In this document: positions 58,787-64,000 of the stretch, piece after piece
Layout: each line of letters starts with the position of its first letter
Numbering within the stretch: the stretch's first letter is position 1
Source of the DNA: CALZJC01 sp963781065
GTDB lineage: Bacteria > Acidobacteriota > Thermoanaerobaculia > Multivoradales > JAHEKO01
DNA: 64,000 nt
NCBI GenBank assembly: GCA_963781065.1
Contig: CAWAET010000004.1
Coordinates: 806,001 to 870,000, forward strand
Direction: 5' to 3'
The notes under the pieces: model-generated
What the model was told of the DNA's origin: nothing
The model's input: only the letters and a program-made list of their open reading frames with translations
Database searches by the model: none
Made by a program: the position numbers and the translations under genes

Positions 58787-59977
58787 CTACTCGCCGGCTC
58801 CTGCCGCGAGGCGCACCGCGAACGCCAGCACCTGGGTCTTCTGCGCCGGGTTGAAGTTGTCGTCGCTGATCAGGACCAGGCTCCGCCGGCCGTCGGCGAG
58901 CGACGGTCCGAAGGTCATGCCCTCGAGGTTGTCGAGCTCCAGGCCGAGCGAGTCGAGATCGAGCAGTAGCCGCTTGCCCACCGGCCGGATCGCGGCCGCC
59001 CTCCGGCCGTCGAGCCGCCGCAGCCTGCGGACGTCGCTGGCGCCGCGGGTCGAGATGGCGAACAGCCGGACGGAGTTGCCGGCGCCCACGCTGAAGGAGC
59101 GCTCGAGGGCCAGCAGCTCGCCGTTGCCGAGGTCCAGCAGCTCGACCAGGCCGTTGGTGCGGAAGCCGTCGGCGGCAGCCGGCGGCTCGGCCACCGGCTC
59201 GACCAGGTAGAGGCGCTCGGCGACGACCTTGCCGGAGCCGTAGTCGAGGCGGAGCATCCGCGTGGGGCTGCCCTGCCCGAGATCCGCCGCCGGCCCGTCC
59301 TGTTGGAGCGCATTTTCGGGGGCCATGGTGAAGGCGTCCCCATAGGCCGCCCAAGCCAGGGCCTCGAACGCCAGGTTGTGGCGCACGCCGACCGGCCGGT
59401 TGCCTCGGGGAAGGTACTTCTTCGGGATGCGGAGCTCGCGCAGCTCGCGGCCGTCGAGGTCGAACTCGCGCAGCGAGGGCATGACGCCCTTGTCGACGTT
59501 GCCTTCGGACGAGATCAGCAGCGTCCCGCGCGGCGTCAGGACGATCGACTCCGCGTCCATGACCAGCTGCTCGAAGGGCCGGCCGGCGTGGTCGCGCAGC
59601 GTGGTGACCGCCTCGATCTCGACGCCGCCGGAGGCCAGCGAGCCCGAGCCGAGATCGATCCGCAGGGTGTAGAAGCGAGCCGGCGAGCGGAAGCCCGGGT
59701 CGTCAGAGACCGCGTAGTAGCGGTCGCGCCCGGCGTCGTAGGTGATCCCCGAGAGGCCGCCGACTGGTGTCTCCTGGAAGACGAGCCCGTGGGCGAGCAG
59801 CGCTTCGCCGAGCAGTTCGAGGCCGGCGATCTCTCGCGCCCGGGTCGCGCCCTCGCTCGAGTCGACCGGCCTCGATGGCGCCAGCCGCTGTGAGGAGCAG
59901 GCCAGAGCCAGGGCGGCCACCGCCGCGGCAGCGAACCGGCCGAAACCCCTTGTCGCCCTTTGGGTTGCGGGCGGCAT
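58787..59977 (-). CDS. Esterase-like-activity-of-phytase family lipoprotein
   Basis: About 396 residues. ATG 59977 gives a lipobox signal (AAAAVAALALAC-SS) with a basic front end; that front end (MPPATQRATRGF) and the start codon lie inside the MITE-like copy. A GTG further upstream at 60088 is also open. The mature part matches the phytase-esterase-like propeller family: VGGLSGITYDAGRDRYYAVSD, MDAESIVLTPRGTLLISSEGN, NLAFEALAW, LELDNLEGMTFGP and SLVLISDDNFNPAQKT. Substrate unknown. Confidence 0.85.
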   Translation of the reverse strand: MPPATQRATRGFGRFAAAAVAALALACSSQRLAPSRPVDSSEGATRAREIAGLELLGEALLAHGLVFQETPVGGLSGITYDAGRDRYYAVSDDPGFRSPARFYTLRIDLGSGSLASGGVEIEAVTTLRDHAGRPFEQLVMDAESIVLTPRGTLLISSEGNVDKGVMPSLREFDLDGRELRELRIPKKYLPRGNRPVGVRHNLAFEALAWAAYGDAFTMAPENALQQDGPAADLGQGSPTRMLRLDYGSGKVVAERLYLVEPVAEPPAAADGFRTNGLVELLDLGNGELLALERSFSVGAGNSVRLFAISTRGASDVRRLRRLDGRRAAAIRPVGKRLLLDLDSLGLELDNLEGMTFGPSLADGRRSLVLISDDNFNPAQKTQVLAFAVRLAAGAGE

Positions 59978-60098
59978 GGGGCCATCTGCGGCGTTGCCAC
60001 GACTCGACGATGGCCCGCATCGCCTCGCCGTGGCGCCTTGCATCTGGCCCCATGGCGCCCGCAACGCGACCGTCCAGACTTCTACCACGGGCTGCTAG
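59938..60098. mobile_element. MITE-like palindromic element, left-truncated copy
   Basis: About 160 bases match 17549-17709 with a handful of substitutions and a three-base gap; the first ~42 bases (left terminal repeat) are missing. The intact right end (60065-60098) supplies the TAG stop of nupC. The left break falls in the signal-peptide codons of the phytase-like lipoprotein. Confidence 0.85.
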
Positions 60099-61714
60099 AG
60101 CAACAGCCCGGCGATCGTCGCCGTCAGCCACGAGGCGATGGCGCCGCCGAACATCGCCTTCAGCCCCACCTTCGCCAGGTCGCCCCGGCGCTCCGGCGCC
60201 AGGGCGCTGATGCCGCCGATCTGGATGCCGATGGAGGAGAAGTTGGCGAAGCCGCACAGGGCGTAGGTCGAGATGATGATCGCCCGCTCGCCGATCTGCC
60301 CGGTCGAGATGTAGGTGCCCAGGGTGCCGTAGGAGACGAACTCGTTGAGCGACAGCTTGACCCCCAGCAGGTTGCCCACCGCCGCGGCGTCCTCCCAGGG
60401 AACGCCCATGACGAAGGCCAGCGGGCGGAGAATGGTGCCGAAGAAGGTCTGAAGCGAACCGGGGAAGATGCCGACGAACTCCTGCGTGATCGGCGACAGG
60501 CCGACGGCATCGTACTGGCGCAGCGCGCCGCCCAGCAGCCGGCCGTCGATCAGCCCGTCGAAAAAGCCCAGGATGACGTCGACCACCGCGATCAGGGCGA
60601 TGAAGCCGATCAGCATGGCGCCGACGTTGACCGCCAGCTTGAGGCCGTCGACGATGCCGTTCGAGGCCGCCTCGATGACGTTGTCGCCGGCCGGGATGTC
60701 GGGCATCTTGACGTCGCCGGCGGTCTCCGAGTGCTCGAGCTCGGGGTAGATGATCTTGCCGATCACCAGCGCTGCCGGCGCCGACATGACGCTGGCGGCG
60801 ATCAGGTGGCCGGCGGGGACGCCAAAGGCGATGTAGCCGGCCAGCACGCCGCCGGCGATGGTGGCGAAGCCGCCGACCATGATGGTCAGCAGCTCGGACT
60901 TCGTCATCCCCATCAGGAAGGGCCGGATCAGCAGCGGCGCCTCGGTCTGGCCGACGAAGATGTTGGCCGAGCACGAGAGGGTCTCGGCGCCGCTGGTGCC
61001 GATGGTCCAGCGCATGAAGCGGCTCATGGCCTCGACCACCTTCTGCATGACGCCCAGGTAGTAGAGCACCGCCATGAAGCCGCCGAAGAAGATGATCGTC
61101 GGCAGCACCTTGAAGGCGAACTGCATCCCGAAGCCGGGCCAGACGCCGTCGGCGGAGGGGGCGAACAGGCTGGCGTCGACCAGGTTGCCGAACAGGAAGG
61201 TCGAGCCGTAGTCGGCCAGGCCGAGGAAGTAGGTGACCTTGCCGCTGAAGCCGGCGAAGATCTCCTTGCCGTGCAGGTCGCTGGCGACCAGCCAGGCGAT
61301 ACCGGAGATGACGATGAGCGCGCCCAGGTAGGGCTGCGCCTGGCGCAGGAAGCCGACGCGGCTGTTGAGCAGCATCGCCGCCACCAGCACGATCGGCAGC
61401 CAGACGAGAAAGGTCGCGGGCAGGAAGGTCAGGCCCCAGCCGACCACGAGCGCCGCCACCGAGACCGCGGCGACCCGGGTCCAGGCGTGCTCCTCGCCGC
61501 CGCGGCCGGTGAGGATGTAGGCGACGACCAGCAGCCCCAGCAGGGTCATGCCGACAAAGCTCCAGACGTCCTCGCGCAGGATGGTCAGCGCCAGCACGAA
61601 CTGCAGTCCCAGGCCCCAGAGGATCGGCCGCAGGTTCACCTTGGTGCGGTGGTACGACATCGCCCAGGCCAGGGCGAGCAGCGTCAGCATGCCAATCAGG
61701 CTGATCAAGTTCAT
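60095..61714 (-). CDS. nupC: NupC/CNT family nucleoside transporter
   Basis: 539 residues with many hydrophobic helices. Concentrative nucleoside transporter signatures are FKVLPTIIFFGGFMAVLYYLG, GTSGAETLSCSANIFVGQTEAPL and GGFATIAGGVLAGYIAFG, and the C-terminal LSLNEFVSYGTLG and STYALCGFANFSSIGIQIGG. It imports nucleosides with H+ or Na+. It is longer than E. coli NupC (400) owing to an extended N-terminus and a central insert (residues ~300-360). Its stop codon is part of a MITE-like terminal repeat. Confidence 0.95.
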   Translation of the reverse strand: MNLISLIGMLTLLALAWAMSYHRTKVNLRPILWGLGLQFVLALTILREDVWSFVGMTLLGLLVVAYILTGRGGEEHAWTRVAAVSVAALVVGWGLTFLPATFLVWLPIVLVAAMLLNSRVGFLRQAQPYLGALIVISGIAWLVASDLHGKEIFAGFSGKVTYFLGLADYGSTFLFGNLVDASLFAPSADGVWPGFGMQFAFKVLPTIIFFGGFMAVLYYLGVMQKVVEAMSRFMRWTIGTSGAETLSCSANIFVGQTEAPLLIRPFLMGMTKSELLTIMVGGFATIAGGVLAGYIAFGVPAGHLIAASVMSAPAALVIGKIIYPELEHSETAGDVKMPDIPAGDNVIEAASNGIVDGLKLAVNVGAMLIGFIALIAVVDVILGFFDGLIDGRLLGGALRQYDAVGLSPITQEFVGIFPGSLQTFFGTILRPLAFVMGVPWEDAAAVGNLLGVKLSLNEFVSYGTLGTYISTGQIGERAIIISTYALCGFANFSSIGIQIGGISALAPERRGDLAKVGLKAMFGGAIASWLTATIAGLLL

Positions 61715-61756
61715 TCGCGACCCCCGTAGTGTCGCGGCATCCTACACCGTGGGCAC

Positions 61757-61795
61757 GGGGCGCCCACTCCGGCTGCGCCCTCCGGTAGCGCCCAA
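61757..61795. repeat. Fragment of the 105-bp repeat
   Basis: GGGCGCCCACTCCGGCTGCG followed by CCCTCCGGTAG matches the unit boundary of the repeats at 26945 and 30875. It lies upstream of nupC in a 160-base gap. Confidence 0.55.
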
Positions 61796-61874
61796 AGCGG
61801 CCGCACTGAGGTCGAGAGACCTGGGAGGGCGAGATCGACCGCGCGCTGGGCCTGCGCTGAGCGGCCCCTGAAGC

Positions 61875-63215
61875 CTACCTGGAGCCCTTGGCCTCGCCCT
61901 CGGCGGCCGGCGCCGACGGCGGCGCCGCGGCGCCGACGTCGTAGACCCACAGGTTGTCCTGCTCGCGCAGGTAGAGCCGGCCGCCGGCGACGACCGGGTG
62001 CGGCCAGCTCTCCCTCTCGACCTCGGGGATCATGAACGAGCCGTGCTCGCGGTACTCGTCGGGGGTCGCCTCGACAAGGATCATCAGGCCGTTCTGGTAG
62101 CGCATGTAGATGCGGCCGTCGGCGTAGGCGACGGCGGCCGAGTTCTCGCCGTCGTTGCGGATCGGCCCCCAGGCCACCTTGCCGGTAGCCAGCTCGACCG
62201 CCAGCGGGAATCCCTTGTTGTGGCCGGTCCCGGTGTAGACGTGGCCGCCGTCCAGGATCAGGCCGCCGTGGTGGTTCTGCATGGTGTCGGCCGGGAGGAA
62301 GTAGACCTCCTCGGCGGCGATGCCGTCGCCATCGGCGGACAGCCGCAGCAGGACCGTGCCCGTGCCGTAGCCGGTCGAGGCGAAGACCAGGTCTCCCTGG
62401 ACCAGCGGCGTGGCGATGTTGGCGATGCCGTTGGCCACCCGGTTGTAGCCCCAGAGGAAGCGGCCGGTGGCCGCCTCGACGCCGATCACCCCGCGGCCCA
62501 CGAGCTGCACGTACTGGCGCACGCCGCCGGCCTCCGAGACCACCACCGACGAGTAGCCGGCGCCGTCGGCGCCCGCCTCGCCGAGCTCGGGCATGGCGGC
62601 GCGCCAGATCTCCTCGCCGCTGGCCTTGTCGAGCGCCACCAGGGCCGCCTCCGGGGCGCCCGGGGTGACGATGACCCGCTCGCCGTCCACCAGCGGCGAC
62701 TCGGCGAACTTCCAGTCGTAGGTGCCCTTCGCCTTCATCATCCGGCCGCCGAACTCGCCGGGCAGGCTGCGGCCCCAGACCTCCTCGCCCGTGGCCGCCG
62801 CCAGACAGACGAGGTCGCCGCCGGTGCTCAGGGCATAGATCCGGTCACCGTCGACGGTCGGCGTCGAGCGCGGGCCGAGGTACTGGTCCCGGTGGGTGTC
62901 GCCGACCCGGGTCTTCCAGAGCTGCTGGCCGTCGGCGCGCGACAGGGCGATGACGTACTGGCCGTCGCCGAGATCGCCCATGGTGTAGATGCGCTCGCCG
63001 GAAACCGCCACCGACGAGTAGCCGCCGCCCAGCCCGCTTGCCTTGAAGGCCAGGGGCGGGCCGCCTTCGGGCCACTCCTGGAGCAGCCCGGTGTCGGCCG
63101 ATCGGCCGTCTCGGTTGGCGCCGCGCCACTGCGGCCAGTCGGCGGCCGCCGTGGCTCCGGCCAGGGCGACGGCGGCGGTTGCGGCGGTCAGTACACGCAA
63201 GAACGGGGTTCGCAT
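61875..63215 (-). CDS. Secreted PQQ-binding-like beta-propeller protein
   Basis: 446 residues from ATG 63215 (MRTPFLRVLTAATAAVALAG), with GAGGAG nine bases upstream. Cleavage is expected near ATAAA-DWPQW. The mature start DWPQWRGANRDG and repeated blades (LWKTRVGD, GEEVWGRSLPG, GEEIWRAAMPE, GRFLWGYNRV, GKVAWGPIRND) are typical of the PQQ-like propellers common in Acidobacteriota and Planctomycetota. Such proteins often have no enzyme activity and may bind polymers or partners. An Ala/Pro tail ends it. Role unknown. Confidence 0.9.
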   Translation of the reverse strand: MRTPFLRVLTAATAAVALAGATAAADWPQWRGANRDGRSADTGLLQEWPEGGPPLAFKASGLGGGYSSVAVSGERIYTMGDLGDGQYVIALSRADGQQLWKTRVGDTHRDQYLGPRSTPTVDGDRIYALSTGGDLVCLAAATGEEVWGRSLPGEFGGRMMKAKGTYDWKFAESPLVDGERVIVTPGAPEAALVALDKASGEEIWRAAMPELGEAGADGAGYSSVVVSEAGGVRQYVQLVGRGVIGVEAATGRFLWGYNRVANGIANIATPLVQGDLVFASTGYGTGTVLLRLSADGDGIAAEEVYFLPADTMQNHHGGLILDGGHVYTGTGHNKGFPLAVELATGKVAWGPIRNDGENSAAVAYADGRIYMRYQNGLMILVEATPDEYREHGSFMIPEVERESWPHPVVAGGRLYLREQDNLWVYDVGAAAPPSAPAAEGEAKGSR

Positions 63216-63380
63216 CTCCAGGGTCTCCTCGGTAGTTGGTCTACAGCTGTCTTCTGTACGCATCCGCGAAGCAGTGGTTCGAGCGCGGTGGCACGGGTAG
63301 GCTCGGAGGGAAGGAAAACGTTTCCGGGACTGTTATCTCTCCAAGTGCGCGGCCTCCATACTACTGGGGGCCGCAGTGTC

Positions 63381-63448
63381 CTTGAGGGGACACAGCCCTT
63401 GAGGGAAAACCGCCCTCGAGGGACACAGCACCGTTCTCGGGGACAGAG
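63381..63448 (+). repeat. Four iterated CTYGAGGGGACACAG-like boxes upstream of the GAF gene
   Basis: CTTGAGGGGACACAG starts at 63381, CTTGAGGG at 63398, CTCGAGGGACACAG at 63415 and CTCGGGGACAGAG at 63436, so spacings are 17, 17 and 21 bases. They end 25 bases before the next ATG. They could be operator iterons. Confidence 0.5.
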
Positions 63449-63473
63449 CACCGAGGCGAGAGGGAATTCAAAG

Positions 63474-64000
63474 ATGACTGACAAGCCCGTTGCGGGCATC
63501 AAGACCGATACCGTCGCAGGCCATGTCCTGACGCCGCCGCCGGTGCTCATCGAGCTGCTGGCGGCGATCCAGGATCTGCACGCGGCGAGCGAGCTGCGCC
63601 AGGGGTTGGAGAACGTGGCCGATGTGCTGCATCGATACGTGGCCTACGACAACCTGGGGGTGCTGCTGCTCGATCCGCGCGGCCGCGAGCTGCGTTTCGC
63701 GCTGGCGCGGGGCTACCCGCCCGAGGTAGAGGAGCATTGGCGCTTCGGGCTCGGCCAGGGCCTGGTGGGCATCGCCGCTCAGACCGGCGAGCCGATCCTG
63801 GTCGAGGACGTGCGCCTCGATCCGCGCTACATCAGCGCCTCCCAGCCCATCCGTGCCGAGCTGGCGCTGCCGCTCAAGGTCAAGGACCGGGTGATCGGCG
63901 TGCTCGACCTGGGGGCCTTGCAGCCGGGCGTTTTCGGCCCGGCCGAGCTCGCCCTGCTCGAGCCGGTGGCCGGCCAGCTGGCCGCCGCCATCGACGGCGC
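63474..64000 (+). CDS. GAF-domain protein (3' end outside window)
   Basis: 175 codons are visible from ATG 63474 (MTDKPVAGIKTDTVAGHVLT) behind GAGAGGG. A GAF domain covers about residues 35-175: LHAASELRQGLENVADVLHR, NLGVLLLDPRGRELRFALARG, GLGQGLVGIAAQTGEPILVED and LALPLKVKDRVIGVLDLGA. The effector domain lies beyond the window; SpoIIE phosphatases, histidine kinases and cyclases are all possible. Confidence 0.88.
   Translation, partial: MTDKPVAGIKTDTVAGHVLTPPPVLIELLAAIQDLHAASELRQGLENVADVLHRYVAYDNLGVLLLDPRGRELRFALARGYPPEVEEHWRFGLGQGLVGIAAQTGEPILVEDVRLDPRYISASQPIRAELALPLKVKDRVIGVLDLGALQPGVFGPAELALLEPVAGQLAAAIDG

Overview
The window is 64 kb of very GC-rich bacterial DNA with mostly ordinary core genes in short transcription units. 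Gene content suggests a Gram-negative-like, heterotrophic, respiring bacterium, by inference an Acidobacteriota relative (Thermoanaerobaculia-like). It has many secreted proteins and lipoproteins, peptidases (M3, M14), a homodimeric-type pyruvate dehydrogenase, ATP-type PEP carboxykinase, a complete SUF operon, dodecin and SodC. I see no rRNA, tRNA, CRISPR array or transposase gene.

Layout. 1-8.4 kb: partial enoyl-CoA hydratase, pterin dehydratase, a giant secreted nuclease-like protein, a cupin and the AmmeMemoRadiSam radical SAM enzyme. 8.8-17.5 kb: glutamate dehydrogenase, a Rossmann protein, pckA, dodecin, a PAS-GGDEF-EAL sensor and a SMUG1-type glycosylase. 17.5-24.9 kb: an AI-2E permease and the Rrf2-sufBCDSU operon, with an excellent promoter and operator. 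25-34 kb: oligopeptidase F, M14 peptidase, a DUF3108 protein, SodC and a BNR-like lipoprotein. 34.7-41.8 kb: xni and aceE-aceF-lpd. 41.9-46.2 kb: a 5'-nucleotidase/nucleoside-hydrolase fusion, a HAD remnant joined to a metalloprotease-like protein, and a CBS protein. 46.4-51.4 kb is an accessory segment: a patatin-membrane-Nudix fusion followed by two Phd/PIN toxin-antitoxin modules. 51.4-64 kb: an SDR reductase, an aldehyde dehydrogenase, a peptidase, a leucine-dehydrogenase-like enzyme, a PLP decarboxylase, a phytase-esterase-like lipoprotein, NupC, a PQQ-type propeller and the start of a GAF protein.

The most unusual content is intergenic. Seven copies of a ~165 bp element (called E1-E7 here) share a long closing stem. 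The stem sequence differs between copies, but both arms change together, and a second inner stem and a 3x3 purine-rich internal loop are also kept. Every convergent gene gap longer than 200 bp, apart from the one that holds an ordinary intrinsic terminator element close to its gene, carries a copy; the others lie in divergent gaps. Two copies are preceded by a 105-bp repeat. A second hairpin family (27.8, 34.5 and 57.0 kb) and a 203-bp palindromic MITE-like element (17.5 and 59.9 kb) are also present. The MITE-like copy at 59.9 kb seems to supply the start codon of one gene and the stop codon of another.

The reading frames of aceE and aceF are interrupted by eleven single-base shifts, all +1, while the neighbouring lpd is intact. 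A few isolated indels occur elsewhere (4.6, 42.0, 44.5 and 51.9 kb). Most look like C/G-run length changes, so consensus error is the leading explanation, but the clustering and uniform sign deserve a check. All functions are read from sequence motifs by eye; no database search was run.
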